DNA from: Gemmatimonadaceae bacterium
GTDB taxonomy: Bacteria > Gemmatimonadota > Gemmatimonadetes > Gemmatimonadales > Gemmatimonadaceae
DNA length: 64,000 nucleotides
Assembly: GCA_030647905.1 (NCBI GenBank)
Contig: JAUSJA010000007.1
Location: forward strand, 1-64,000
Direction: 5' to 3'
Shown: positions 38,378 through 47,247 of the stretch, in pieces
How the letters are laid out: every line of letters starts with the position of its first letter
Position numbering within the stretch: the first letter of the stretch is position 1
Translations under genes and position numbers: made by a program
The notes under the pieces: model-generated
Database searches by the model: none
What the model saw: the letters and a program-made list of their open reading frames with translations, nothing else
What the model was told of the DNA's origin: nothing

Positions 38378-39333
38378 TTGAATGCTCCGGGAGCGAGCGG
38401 CGCGAGGGTGAGACGGCGGAAAATCTCCAGATAGCGCTCGCTGGTGGCGTTTACGACATCTGGCGGAAGAGGTGGAGGAGGGCTCTCGCCGTCCCAGCGG
38501 CCGGCGCGCCTCTCGCCATCGAGATAATCACGCAGCGGCTGCTTGTCGAAGCTGGGCTGTGGCCGGCCGGGCCGGTAGAGATCGGCGGGCCAGAAACGGG
38601 AGCTGTCCGGTGTCAGCACTTCGTCCACTAATATAACACGCGACGAATCGAACTCGTCTCCACGCCTGGCGTCTTCGGCAGGCGGAAGATACCCGAATTC
38701 CAGCTTGGTATCGGCAATGATGATGCCCCGTTCAGCCGCCACCGCGTTTCCGAATTCGTAAACGGAGCGTGTCAGCCGCTCCAGCTCGGCGGTTTCGCTC
38801 CGGCCGATCGCGGACTCCATGCGGAAAATCGAGATGTTTTCGTCGTGTCCCGCTTCGGCCTTGGTCGCCGGGCTGAAGATCGGCGAGGGTAACCGCTCGG
38901 ATTCAGTGAGACCTTCCGGCAGCGGCTCGCCGGCGAGTGTCCCGCGTTCCGCGTATTCTTTCCAGGCCGAGCCCGAGATGTATCCCCGGATGACGCACTC
39001 GACGGGGAATACGTCGGCCCGGCGACACAGCATTGATCGTTGGTCCAGCTCAGGGGCGAACAGGGCGAGCGAAGGAACCTGATGCAGAATATCGGCAAGA
39101 GTCGCGCTGATCATGTGATGTGAGAGGCGGCTCTCGAGTTGCCGGAGCCACCACGCGGTGATCTGAGTGAGGACCGCGCCTTTTCGGGGAATCGGCTCCG
39201 CCATCACGACGTCGAACGCGCTCACTCTGTCGGTCGCGACGAGCAGAACCCTCTCGCGGTCAACCTCGTAGACGTCGCGGACTTTGCCCCGGCGAAGGAG
39301 ACGGAGGGGCAGGTCGGTCCGCGTGACAGTCAT
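38374..39333 (-). CDS. purC: Phosphoribosylaminoimidazole-succinocarboxamide synthase
   Basis: ATP-dependent joining of aspartate to CAIR. Motifs include [27 protein letters not shown], the [16 protein letters not shown] stretch, [16 protein letters not shown] and [13 protein letters not shown]. The 319 residues correspond to the longer PurC form. It overlaps purB by one base and psd by four. Confidence 0.96.
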   Translation of the reverse strand: MTVTRTDLPLRLLRRGKVRDVYEVDRERVLLVATDRVSAFDVVMAEPIPRKGAVLTQITAWWLRQLESRLSHHMISATLADILHQVPSLALFAPELDQRSMLCRRADVFPVECVIRGYISGSAWKEYAERGTLAGEPLPEGLTESERLPSPIFSPATKAEAGHDENISIFRMESAIGRSETAELERLTRSVYEFGNAVAAERGIIIADTKLEFGYLPPAEDARRGDEFDSSRVILVDEVLTPDSSRFWPADLYRPGRPQPSFDKQPLRDYLDGERRAGRWDGESPPPPLPPDVVNATSERYLEIFRRLTLAPLAPGAFN

Positions 39334-40760
39334 TAGACCCGTATCTCTTCTTCGGCGGGCAAGGCCGGCGCACCGGCGAGCACGGGCTCGATGACCCCAG
39401 CGAGAAACTCGTCCACCTGTTCAGCGGCTCGACCGGTGTACTGCGAAGGATCGGCGAGAAGACCAAGATCCTCCCGCGAAAGCCCGAGCTCGGGATCCTG
39501 TGCGAGACGGTCGAGCAGGTCGTTGGTCGGCGCGCCGTCCTTGAGCGCGCGTGCCGCGGCGATCGAGTGGCGCCGGATCACCTCATGAGCCGCCTGCCTG
39601 TCGCCGCCGCCTTCCACCGCCCGGACGATCATCTTCTCCGTCGCCATGAAAGGCAGCTCGGCGTCAATGCGCTGGCGAATGCGCGACGGGTGCACCTCGA
39701 GGCCCGCTGCGACATTGGACATCAGGATCAGGATGGCATCCGCTGCAAGAAACGATTCCGGTATGACGAGGCGCCGGTTCGCGCTGTCGTCGAGCGTGCG
39801 CTCGAAGTACTGCACGCTGTGCGTCTGATTCGCGTTCCCCTCGACGGAAAGCACGAAACGCGACAACGCGTTGATGCGCTCGGAGCGCATCGGATTCCGC
39901 TTGTATGCCATCGCTGATGAGCCCACCTGCTCCTGCTCGAACGGCTCTTCGATCTCGCCGAATGACTGCAGCATACGCACGTCGCCCGCGAATTTGGCCG
40001 CGCTCGCGGCAATGCCGCTCACCGCGGAAAGAACGCCGGCGTCGATTTTTCTCGTATAAGTCTGACCGGTCACCGCCAGCGAGGCGGAGAAATCCATCCG
40101 CGAAGTGACCATGCGATCGAGATGTAACACCGCGGCGTGGTCGCCGCGGAGAAGCTCGAGGAAAGTCGCCTGCGTTCCCGTCGTGCCCTTCACGCCGCGG
40201 AATGGCATCGCGGCGCGACGATAATCCACGTCTCTCAGGTCCAGAACGAGGTCCTGCATCCACAGCGTCGCCCGCTTTCCGACCGTCGTCAGCTGTGCGG
40301 GCTGGAGGTGGGTGTAGCCGAGGGTCGGCTCGGCACGCCATTCGCGCGCGAAGGCGGACAGGGAGCGGAGCACGCCGAGCAGCCGGCCGCGCAGGAGCTC
40401 GAGCCCCCGACGCATCAGGATCAGGTCGGCGTTGTCCGTGACGTAGGCACTTGTCGCCCCGAGATGAATGAACGGCTTGGCGGCAGGCGCGACGTCGCCG
40501 AAAGCGTGGACGTGAGCCATGACGTCGTGACGGAATCGCCTCTCGTATGCGGCAACCGCGTCGAAATCAATGTCGTCGAGATGCTGGCGCATCTGCTCGA
40601 TCGCTTCGGCGGGAATATCAACGCCGAGCTCGCGCTCAGCCTCGGCGAGAGTGAGCCATAGTCTGCGCCACAGCCCGTAGCGGGTGCGCGCCGACCACAG
40701 CTCGAGCATCGCTCGCGACGCGTAACGGCCGGCGAGAGGGGACGTCCAGGTATCGTGCAT
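39333..40760 (-). CDS. purB: Adenylosuccinate lyase
   Basis: Acts twice in purine synthesis, on SAICAR and on adenylosuccinate. The 475-residue fumarase-superfamily protein has [34 protein letters not shown] and the signature [15 protein letters not shown] with the catalytic serine loop. It begins directly after the htrA stop, with no gap, and overlaps purC by one base. Confidence 0.96.
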   Translation of the reverse strand: MHDTWTSPLAGRYASRAMLELWSARTRYGLWRRLWLTLAEAERELGVDIPAEAIEQMRQHLDDIDFDAVAAYERRFRHDVMAHVHAFGDVAPAAKPFIHLGATSAYVTDNADLILMRRGLELLRGRLLGVLRSLSAFAREWRAEPTLGYTHLQPAQLTTVGKRATLWMQDLVLDLRDVDYRRAAMPFRGVKGTTGTQATFLELLRGDHAAVLHLDRMVTSRMDFSASLAVTGQTYTRKIDAGVLSAVSGIAASAAKFAGDVRMLQSFGEIEEPFEQEQVGSSAMAYKRNPMRSERINALSRFVLSVEGNANQTHSVQYFERTLDDSANRRLVIPESFLAADAILILMSNVAAGLEVHPSRIRQRIDAELPFMATEKMIVRAVEGGGDRQAAHEVIRRHSIAAARALKDGAPTNDLLDRLAQDPELGLSREDLGLLADPSQYTGRAAEQVDEFLAGVIEPVLAGAPALPAEEEIRV

Positions 40761-42146
40761 CTATTGAATCACGAACTCAGTGGTGTACACCCGGCCCTGC
40801 CGCTCGATGTACATGACGATGCCGCCCCGGCCGGCGTAGTAGTCGAGCGCCCGGGCAGCCGATTCGGCGTCCGCGACGGGCACGCGGTTGATTTGGAGAA
40901 TTACGTCGCCGGCCTGAATTCCGAGCTGGTCGGCGACGCGCGGCGATACCGCCTGGACGAGCGCTCCGTTGGCGCGCCTGATATTGCGCTCGGCGCGAAT
41001 GGCGGGAGTGAGCGTCACGAGCTGAATCTCGCGAAGGACAGTGACCTTCGGAGCGTTGAGCTCGGGCAGATCGGCAACGCGCACATTGACCCTTACTTCG
41101 CGATCGCCCCGTCGCAGGATGAGGGGCACGTCGTCGGTGACGCGCAGCTCGAGCCGCTCCGCTTCCCAGTCATATGCGCTGTGAATGGCTCTGTCACGCG
41201 ATTGAACGAGTATGTCGCCCGGCTGTATCCCCCCGCGCGCCGCCGGTGAACCCGGCACTACCGAGCTGATCGCAACGCCGCGCGTCTGCACATTCGATCC
41301 TCCGGCCGGCGGAGTCACGAGCTTGATTCCCACCCACGGGCGGCGGATCACGCCGTGCGCGAGAAGGTCTTCGGTCACGCGCTTGGCGCGATTGATGGGA
41401 ATCGCGAATCCGAGCCCGATCGACCCGCCGCTCGGAGAATAGATGGAGCTGTTGACTCCGATCACCTCGCCCAGCGCGTTGACAAGCGGCCCTCCGGAAT
41501 TGCCAGGGTTGATGGAGGCGTCCGTCTGGATCATGTCCACGTAGACGCCGGCGCCGCCGCTTTCCGCGGCAAGGTTGCGTCCCGTCCCGCTCACCACGCC
41601 GGCGGTGACGCTCGGCTCGGTGTTGGCAAGAAGGAATCCAAAGGGACTTCCAATCGCGATCGCCCATTCGCCAATGAGAAGATTGGATGAGCTTCCAAGC
41701 GGGGCGACGGGCAGGTTCTTCGCGTCGATCTTGATGACGGCGAGGTCGTTGGTCTCGTCCGCTCCGAGCAGCCGGGCCGTATACCGCGTGCCGTCGCGCA
41801 GCGCGACGGAGATCCTGGTGGCACCGCTGATTACGTGAGCGTTGGTGACGATGACACCGTCTTCGCGGACGATGAATCCTGACCCGAGTCCCGACGATGC
41901 GCGGCGTCCCGATCTGCCGCCGAAGAACTGCTCGTAGAAATCGGCTGGCACCGCTTCCACCATCTCTGTTTGAACGGTCACGACCGCTGGGGACACTCGC
42001 GCCACCGCGGACGTGATGGCTGTCCGGCGCTGGCCGGATATCTGTGCCGTCTGATCCGGGGGAAGCTGGGTCGCCTGGGCGGAGGGCAGCGAATCGCCCT
42101 TGCACGCCGCTGCTGCGACCGTGGCGATGACGAATGCGAATCTCAT
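40761..42146 (-). CDS. htrA: HtrA/DegP-type serine protease, probable lipoprotein
   Basis: Envelope quality-control protease of 461 residues. The signal peptide ends VAAAAC-KGD, with C15 a possible lipidation site (Ala at -3). The trypsin-like triad is H104 (TNAHV), D134 (TNDLAVIK) and S217 (GNSGGP). Two PDZ domains follow (VPGSPAARGGIQPGDILVQ and the C-terminal LGIQAGDVILQINRVPVAD). The ATG at 42146 was chosen because it creates the signal peptide; the frame is open to 42338. Confidence 0.92.
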   Translation of the reverse strand: MRFAFVIATVAAAACKGDSLPSAQATQLPPDQTAQISGQRRTAITSAVARVSPAVVTVQTEMVEAVPADFYEQFFGGRSGRRASSGLGSGFIVREDGVIVTNAHVISGATRISVALRDGTRYTARLLGADETNDLAVIKIDAKNLPVAPLGSSSNLLIGEWAIAIGSPFGFLLANTEPSVTAGVVSGTGRNLAAESGGAGVYVDMIQTDASINPGNSGGPLVNALGEVIGVNSSIYSPSGGSIGLGFAIPINRAKRVTEDLLAHGVIRRPWVGIKLVTPPAGGSNVQTRGVAISSVVPGSPAARGGIQPGDILVQSRDRAIHSAYDWEAERLELRVTDDVPLILRRGDREVRVNVRVADLPELNAPKVTVLREIQLVTLTPAIRAERNIRRANGALVQAVSPRVADQLGIQAGDVILQINRVPVADAESAARALDYYAGRGGIVMYIERQGRVYTTEFVIQ

Positions 42147-42805
42147 CTGTCGGTAGTCGGCCTCGGGCGCCTGCTCAGGCTGTTGAGAAAACGATCGAGG
42201 CTGCGGTCGGTGAGCGGGTGCAAGAGCAGCGACTGAAGCACATCCGGGCGCATCGAGATGATCTGTGCTCCGGCGGAGATGCATTCCGTGAACTGGGCGC
42301 TCGTCTGCGGTGACGCGACCATCACGTCGCACTCGCACTCGCTTGCTTCCAGAAGCGAGCGGATCTCGGAGACGGCATCGGCGCTCGTCTGCCCCTGCGC
42401 CTCGAGATCGTGGAGCGAGACGCGGACCATGGACGCGCCGGCTTTCGCGGCGAGGACAGCCTGCGCTCCGTTGAACACGAAATTGGCGCAGATGCCGACG
42501 CCCTCGAGACTCAGCCGATGCATCGGCACGATGGCGTCCTCGACGAGCGGCAGCTGAACGATAATGTGGTCGGAGATCTTCGCCAGCTCGCGAGCCTCGC
42601 GGTACATGTCGGCACCGTTTACCGCCGCAACCTCGATGCAGATCGGGATGGCGAACTCCTGCGCTACGGCTTCGATCAGCGCACGGCCATCGGCGGATTC
42701 GCTGCCGGCGTACGCCGAATCAGACATGACAACGCCGTCCGCCAAGCCAGCCTCGACGGAACGCCGGATTTCCTGTAATGAAACGCTTTCAATAAAAATG
42801 TTCAT
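42143..42805 (-). CDS. Transaldolase/FSA-fold protein lacking the Schiff-base lysine
   Basis: The 220 residues align end to end with small transaldolases (TalC/FSA). The shared parts are REARELAKISDHIIV, GAQAVLAAKAGAS and LLLHPLTDRSLDRFLNSL. The catalytic positions differ: the lysine of the VVKIP motif is Gln (Q84 in IIVQLP), FIDTAN is FIESVS, TTNPS is VMSDS and the SIR motif is SPQ. It is therefore probably not an aldolase. It could be a pseudoenzyme or bind a sugar phosphate without Schiff-base chemistry. It overlaps htrA and truA by four bases each. Confidence 0.8.
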   Translation of the reverse strand: MNIFIESVSLQEIRRSVEAGLADGVVMSDSAYAGSESADGRALIEAVAQEFAIPICIEVAAVNGADMYREARELAKISDHIIVQLPLVEDAIVPMHRLSLEGVGICANFVFNGAQAVLAAKAGASMVRVSLHDLEAQGQTSADAVSEIRSLLEASECECDVMVASPQTSAQFTECISAGAQIISMRPDVLQSLLLHPLTDRSLDRFLNSLSRRPRPTTDR

Positions 42806-43578
42806 GCGTCCGCCAGATAGAGTGCCTGAGGGTATTCTACGCTTTCCAGATACAGGCCGTGCGACGGTGCCGGCGGAGAAACTTCCCGGTTGTCATCCGC
42901 CGCGAGAAGCCTGCTCATGACCGCGAGCTCTCTGCGACCCGCGGCGATGTCGAGCATCGTGCCCACCAGGAATCTCACCATGTGGTGCAGAAAACGGTTC
43001 GCGCGAACAACGAAGGTGAGCCCGCCCTCCCGCTCGACCCACATCGCTTCAGTCACGACGCAGCGGTGATCGTCGGTGGCAGGCGCCGTGCCCTTTACCG
43101 CGAATCCCCGAAAACAATGATCGCCCGTCACGAGCGCCGCGGCCGCGTCGAGCATCGCCCGGTCGATCGGCCGTCTCCACACCAGCTCGCGCCGGCTTCT
43201 GAAAGGACTTTCGGCATCAGTATCGGTCCCCACGAGGTACCTGTACGATCGGGACAGCGCGCTGTATCGCGCGTGGAAGTCGTCGCGCATCGCCATCGCT
43301 CTCGCCACTCTCACGTCCGGCGGAAGAACTGCGTTCAGCGCCCGCCTCAGCTCCGGTGGGGTCCATTTCGCTGGAACGCGAACTCCCGCTGCCTGGCCAA
43401 GGGCATGAACTCCGGCGTCGGTTCGACCGGCTCCGAGCACCGCGATGTGGCTTCCGCAAAGGCGCTCCATCGCGTCCTCGATCACTCCCTGAACCGTCCT
43501 CGCATCGGGTTGCCTCTGCCAGCCAGCGAACAGCGCGCCATCGTACTGTAGAACGAGCTGCACCGTCCGCGATTCCAT
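42802..43578 (-). CDS. truA: tRNA pseudouridine synthase A
   Basis: Forms pseudouridine at positions 38-40 of tRNA anticodon arms. The catalytic aspartate is D54 in AGRTDAGVHA. Other family features are QYDGALFAGWQRQP, YRYLVG and the C-terminal FLHHMVRFLVGTMLDIAAGR. Length is 258 residues. It is the first gene of the long minus-strand operon. The start has no Shine-Dalgarno sequence and a -10-like box lies seven bases before it. Confidence 0.95.
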   Translation of the reverse strand: MESRTVQLVLQYDGALFAGWQRQPDARTVQGVIEDAMERLCGSHIAVLGAGRTDAGVHALGQAAGVRVPAKWTPPELRRALNAVLPPDVRVARAMAMRDDFHARYSALSRSYRYLVGTDTDAESPFRSRRELVWRRPIDRAMLDAAAALVTGDHCFRGFAVKGTAPATDDHRCVVTEAMWVEREGGLTFVVRANRFLHHMVRFLVGTMLDIAAGRRELAVMSRLLAADDNREVSPPAPSHGLYLESVEYPQALYLADA

Positions 43579-43585
43579 TGTTCAA

Positions 43586-43613
43586 GTTATCGCTGTCCGG
43601 TACTCGCGGCAAA
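43586..43613 (-). promoter_or_regulatory. Candidate promoter of the truA-to-ppdK operon, possibly leaderless
   Basis: On the minus strand GATAAC occupies 43591-43586, only seven bases before the truA ATG, and a weak TTTGCC lies 16 bases upstream. No other promoter candidate stands out in the 168-base divergent gap. The -35 match is poor. Confidence 0.3.
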
Positions 43614-43681
43614 CGACCACCCGGCGCATCTGCTGGGCGCTCGTCTTCGCGTCAGGGCGCGCGCGAGAACGTCGGCCGGCG

Positions 43682-43710
43682 TTGACATTGATATCGGCAC
43701 AGGTGAAACT
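43682..43710 (+). promoter_or_regulatory. Candidate promoter for the GAF-like gene and trpD
   Basis: A consensus TTGACA at 43682-43687 is followed by a 17-base spacer and GAAACT at 43705-43710, a weak -10 box. The next gene begins 36 bases later. Confidence 0.4.
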
Positions 43711-43746
43711 CGATGACGTACCGATCCGTACCCGAAGCTCTCCTCA

Positions 43747-44646
43747 ATGGCCCCTCGAACTCTCGCTACGCTCGCAACAGTGCTTTCTGCAGCCCGTGAC
43801 GCGGACGCGGCGCTTACGCTGATTCAGCACGAAGCGACTGATATCGAGCGCGCAGCGCAGTTGGTGCTCTTCATCTGCGATTCGCGACGCCAGCTCATCA
43901 CCGAGCGCCTGAGCCCGGTCGGCGACGTCGTGGCGCGCACGCCGCTCAATGTTTCGATCGACCAGCTGCCGGCACCGATTCGCAGAGCGCTGAGCTCGGG
44001 CGCGTCGCTCGTCGATTTCGGCGCCGAATCCGATGACTACATGAAGCTCCTCGGAGTGAATCCGCAGCAGCAGGGAGGGATTCTCTCCGTTCGCGGTCTG
44101 TCGCTCGACGGAGAGCTCTCCGGCTTCATGGCACTCTACGAGCCGCGGCGGCGATTCGGTCCGCGCATCGTCGAGCGACTCGCTCCGGCGCTCGATCTCT
44201 TCGCACTCGCCTTCGAGCGCATCGCGGAGCATGAAGCCCGCTTCGAAGCGGTCCGCACGCTCGAGGAACTGACGCGCAACATCCACTCGGAATACAACCG
44301 GGCGCTGAAGCAGCTCAAAGCGGAGCTGGAAGACGCGAAGAGCGCATGCGCAAATCCGGGAGCTCGAGAGGCCGCGCGCATCGCCGAGCTCGAGCGCCTC
44401 GTCGCCGACGCGAACGATGAGATCCAGAGGCGCGCCGAGCGACTGCACGCCGTCGAAGACCAGGTGTCGCAGGCGGTGGGGCGCCTCGAACAGGCGCACG
44501 TGGATCTGCACACGCAGACAGAGCTGGTGCGGGCGCACGCCAACGTCATCTATCAGATCGAGCGTGCGCTGGACGAGACCGACGGTGCACCTGCCCCGAC
44601 GGAGGCGCTGAAGAAAGTCAGGGCCTCGCTCGCCTCGCGGCAGTAG
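43747..44646 (+). CDS. GAF-like domain and coiled-coil protein of unknown function
   Basis: A 299-residue soluble protein. Residues about 20-160 read like a GAF-type sensory fold (VLFICDSRRQLITERLSP, GGILSVRGLSLDGELSGFMALYEPRRRF), although binding residues cannot be identified. Residues about 155-275 are charged and heptad-rich, consistent with a long coiled coil. No catalytic output domain is present. It precedes trpD by 17 bases on the same strand. A signalling or scaffold role is possible, but nothing in the sequence settles it. Confidence 0.7.
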   Translation: MAPRTLATLATVLSAARDADAALTLIQHEATDIERAAQLVLFICDSRRQLITERLSPVGDVVARTPLNVSIDQLPAPIRRALSSGASLVDFGAESDDYMKLLGVNPQQQGGILSVRGLSLDGELSGFMALYEPRRRFGPRIVERLAPALDLFALAFERIAEHEARFEAVRTLEELTRNIHSEYNRALKQLKAELEDAKSACANPGAREAARIAELERLVADANDEIQRRAERLHAVEDQVSQAVGRLEQAHVDLHTQTELVRAHANVIYQIERALDETDGAPAPTEALKKVRASLASRQ

Positions 44647-44663
44647 CCCGCTCGCGACACCGC

Positions 44664-45710
44664 GTGACGAGTCCTCTGCCCGAGTCGGCGCTGCAAGCCG
44701 CAATCACCAGGCTCGCGCACCATCAGCCAATCTCCGCCGATGATGCGTTCGAAGCGTTCGGAGTGGTGATGCGCGGCGAGGCTTCGGCGATTCAGATAGC
44801 TGCCCTGCTCGCCGGACTTCGCGTCAGGGGGGAGACATCGGACATCGTGGCGGGCGTCGTGCGCGCGCTCCGGGAAGTCATGGTGCGACTGCCGTCCGCT
44901 CACCCGGAAGAGCTCGTGGACACCTGCGGAACTGGTGGCGGTGCGGTCGCGACTTTCAACATCTCCACCGCCGCGGCCCTGCTCGCAGCCGGGGCGGGGG
45001 TGCGGATCGCCAAGCACGGCAACCGCTCCTTCACGTCGCGCTGCGGCAGCGCGGACGTCCTCGAGGCGCTCGGTGTCGCCATGGATGCGCCATTGTCCAC
45101 GATGGAGTCGGCGCTGGAAAAGGCCGGCATCGTTTTCATGTATGCGCCGATGATGCATCCCGCCATGCGGCACGTGGGACCGATAAGACGCGAGCTCGGA
45201 ATTCCAACCGTGATGAACGTCGTGGGACCGCTGGCGAACCCGGCCGGCGCTGCGCGCCAGGTCGTCGGTGTCGCCGATGCCCACCGCGTGCCAATCCTCG
45301 CCGGCGCGCTGGCCGCCTTGGGCTCCCATCACGCGATGGTCGTGCACGGCGAGCCGGGTCTCGACGAGATATCGCCGCTCGGCATCACGCGCGTCGTCGA
45401 GATCCGGAACGGGGCAACGCAGGAATGGAGCATTGACCCGTCGGAATACGGCCTCGAATCCGGCGATCCGTCGGAGCTGGCGGGGGGTGATCCAGCCGAC
45501 AACGCGCGCATCGTGCGTGACGTGCTCGGCGGCGGCGGAACCCGCGCCGCCCGCGCGGCGGTGATGCTGAACGCGGCGGCCGCCATCTACGTCAGCGGCC
45601 GTGTAAAGGACTATGCGGATGGAATCGCTTCTGCGCGAGCTGCGCTGGAAGCAGGGAAGGGCCTCGAAGCCCTCGAGCGGCTCCGTGCCGCCTATTCAGT
45701 TGCGACCTAG
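44664..45710 (+). CDS. trpD: Anthranilate phosphoribosyltransferase
   Basis: Second step of tryptophan synthesis from chorismate. The PRPP-binding loop DTCGTGGGAVATFNIST is present, followed by KHGNRSFTSRCGSADVLEALG and the metal-binding HHAMVVHGEPGLDE region. The GTG start at 44664 gives 348 residues. The stop lies in CTAG at 45707-45710, which also holds the lexA stop on the other strand. Anthranilate synthase genes (trpE, trpG) are not in the window. Confidence 0.95.
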   Translation: MTSPLPESALQAAITRLAHHQPISADDAFEAFGVVMRGEASAIQIAALLAGLRVRGETSDIVAGVVRALREVMVRLPSAHPEELVDTCGTGGGAVATFNISTAAALLAAGAGVRIAKHGNRSFTSRCGSADVLEALGVAMDAPLSTMESALEKAGIVFMYAPMMHPAMRHVGPIRRELGIPTVMNVVGPLANPAGAARQVVGVADAHRVPILAGALAALGSHHAMVVHGEPGLDEISPLGITRVVEIRNGATQEWSIDPSEYGLESGDPSELAGGDPADNARIVRDVLGGGGTRAARAAVMLNAAAAIYVSGRVKDYADGIASARAALEAGKGLEALERLRAAYSVAT

Positions 45711-46315
45711 CAGCGCCTCAGCACGCCGACGACGATCCCCTGAATCGAGATGTCGTTTTCGTGCACGTAGATCGGCGCCATCGCTTCGTTCGCGGGCTGC
45801 AGCCTGATCCTTCCATCCTTCTCGCGGTAGAGCTTCTTCACCGTCGCCGACGTTCCGTCAATCAGCGCGATGACCATCTCGCCGTTGTCGGCGCTCTGCC
45901 GCTCGTTGACGATGACAAAATCCCCATCGCGGATCTGCTCGTCGATCATCGAGTTGCCGCGGACACGGAGTACATAATGATTCCCGCCGCGGCGCACGAA
46001 ATCGTCGGGAACCGAGATCATCTCCTGCGACTGGATCGCCTCGATCGGCATGCCCGCCGCAACCGAACCCATCAGCGGTAGCTGAAGCGCGCGCGGATAA
46101 ATATCCGATGGAAGCACTTCGATCGCGCGGCTCTCATTGTATTCGCGCTTGATGTAGCCCTTGCGCTCCAGGTTGCTCAAGTGCTCGTGGACAGTCGCCA
46201 GCGAGCTGTAGTTGAAGCGCGCGGCAATCTCCTCGAAGCTGGGGGCGTAGCCGTTCTCGCCCGAATACTCTGTGAGGTAAGTAAGTATCTCACGCTGGCG
46301 CTTGGTGACCGACAT
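45707..46315 (-). CDS. lexA: LexA repressor
   Basis: SOS-response repressor. The N-terminal winged helix (RQREILTYLTEYSGENGYAPS, then VHEHLSNLERKGYIKRE) is joined to the S24 self-cleavage domain. The cleavage pair is A87-G88 in SVAAGMPIEA, and the catalytic dyad is S122 (GNSMID) and K160 (ATVKKL). At 202 residues it is full length. The ATG at 46315 was chosen; the frame is open far upstream but that would overlap trpC. Two candidate operator boxes lie upstream. Confidence 0.95.
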   Translation of the reverse strand: MSVTKRQREILTYLTEYSGENGYAPSFEEIAARFNYSSLATVHEHLSNLERKGYIKREYNESRAIEVLPSDIYPRALQLPLMGSVAAGMPIEAIQSQEMISVPDDFVRRGGNHYVLRVRGNSMIDEQIRDGDFVIVNERQSADNGEMVIALIDGTSATVKKLYREKDGRIRLQPANEAMAPIYVHENDISIQGIVVGVLRRC

Positions 46316-46361
46316 ATCTTTCCCGTGATGAAGGGTCCTGAGTAAGCCCGGCAGCCAAACC

Positions 46362-46393
46362 GAACATTTGCCGAATTCGAAGATTATCCGAAC
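46362..46393 (-). promoter_or_regulatory. Candidate LexA operator (two GTTC-N7-GTTC-like boxes)
   Basis: On the lexA coding strand, GTTCGGATAATCTTC (46393-46379) and ATTCGGCAAATGTTC (46376-46362) each match GTTC-N7-GTTC, the alphaproteobacterial SOS box, at seven of eight positions. They share 11 of 15 bases with each other. The first box contains GATAAT (46388-46383), a likely -10 box of lexA. The second spans the trpC TTG start at 46368. Autoregulation is inferred from this layout. Confidence 0.5.
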
Positions 46394-47225
46394 AACTCCC
46401 GAAGCGCAAGGAGATTCGGCGTGGAAGCCTCCCGCCGGAACCCTCGGCGAACTCGTACGCCTGGCATGGCAGCGGGTCGCCCGTCTGGAGAGCGGCGCCG
46501 GCGCGATAGACAGCGAGGCCACGGTACACCTTGCCAGGCCTTCCCTGCGCCATGCCCTCACTGGAGCACACGTCGGCGTGATCGCCGAGATCAAGCGCAG
46601 CTCGCCGTCGAGGGGAGCGATCAATCCCGGGCTCGACAGCGCGCGGCAAGCGCGCGCGTATTCCGATGGCGGTGCGGTGGCGATATCGGTTCTCACCGAG
46701 CCTTCGGCTTTCGGTGGAAGCGACGAAGACCTCGGTATCGTGCGCTCGGCCGTCGGTGTGCCGCTTCTCAGGAAAGACTTTCACGTCAGCGAATCACAAC
46801 TCGTCGAGGCGCGTCGGCTCGGCGCGTCGGCGGCGCTCGTGATCGTCAGAGCCATCGAACCATCCCGGCTTCGATCGCTTGCGCAAGCCGCGCGTGATGT
46901 GTCGCTCGAGCTTGTCTTCGAGATTCGCGATGAGATTGAGCTCGATCGGGCGCTCGGCGCCGGCGCCGAAATCATCGGCGTGAACAATCGCAATCTCGAG
47001 ACGCTCGAGATTGATCCGCACACGGTGAAGAGGATCGTGCCGCTGATCCCGCCCGAATGTGTGGCAATCGCGGAAAGCGGGTATTCGACGCGCGATCAGG
47101 TCGTGGAGGCGGCGCGGGCCGGCGCCGACGCGGTCCTCGTCGGGTCGTCGGTATCCGCATCGCCCGATCCGGCTGCGGCCGTGGGGGCACTTGCCGACGT
47201 GCCAAGACGTCCGCGTACCCGGTGA
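46368..47225 (+). CDS. trpC: Indole-3-glycerol phosphate synthase
   Basis: Closes the indole ring in tryptophan synthesis. Barrel motifs include VIAEIKRSSPSRGAI, SVLTEPSAFGGSDEDL, LLRKDFHVSESQLVEARRLGA, GVNNRNLETLEID and AESGYSTRDQV. Length is 285 residues. The only usable in-frame start is the TTG at 46368, since no ATG or GTG lies between it and the conserved core. It has no Shine-Dalgarno sequence and lies within the candidate LexA operator. It is divergent from lexA with 52 bases between. Confidence 0.92.
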   Translation: MPNSKIIRTTPEAQGDSAWKPPAGTLGELVRLAWQRVARLESGAGAIDSEATVHLARPSLRHALTGAHVGVIAEIKRSSPSRGAINPGLDSARQARAYSDGGAVAISVLTEPSAFGGSDEDLGIVRSAVGVPLLRKDFHVSESQLVEARRLGASAALVIVRAIEPSRLRSLAQAARDVSLELVFEIRDEIELDRALGAGAEIIGVNNRNLETLEIDPHTVKRIVPLIPPECVAIAESGYSTRDQVVEAARAGADAVLVGSSVSASPDPAAAVGALADVPRRPRTR

Positions 47226-47247
47226 GCCCGACACCCACAGCGCCACA

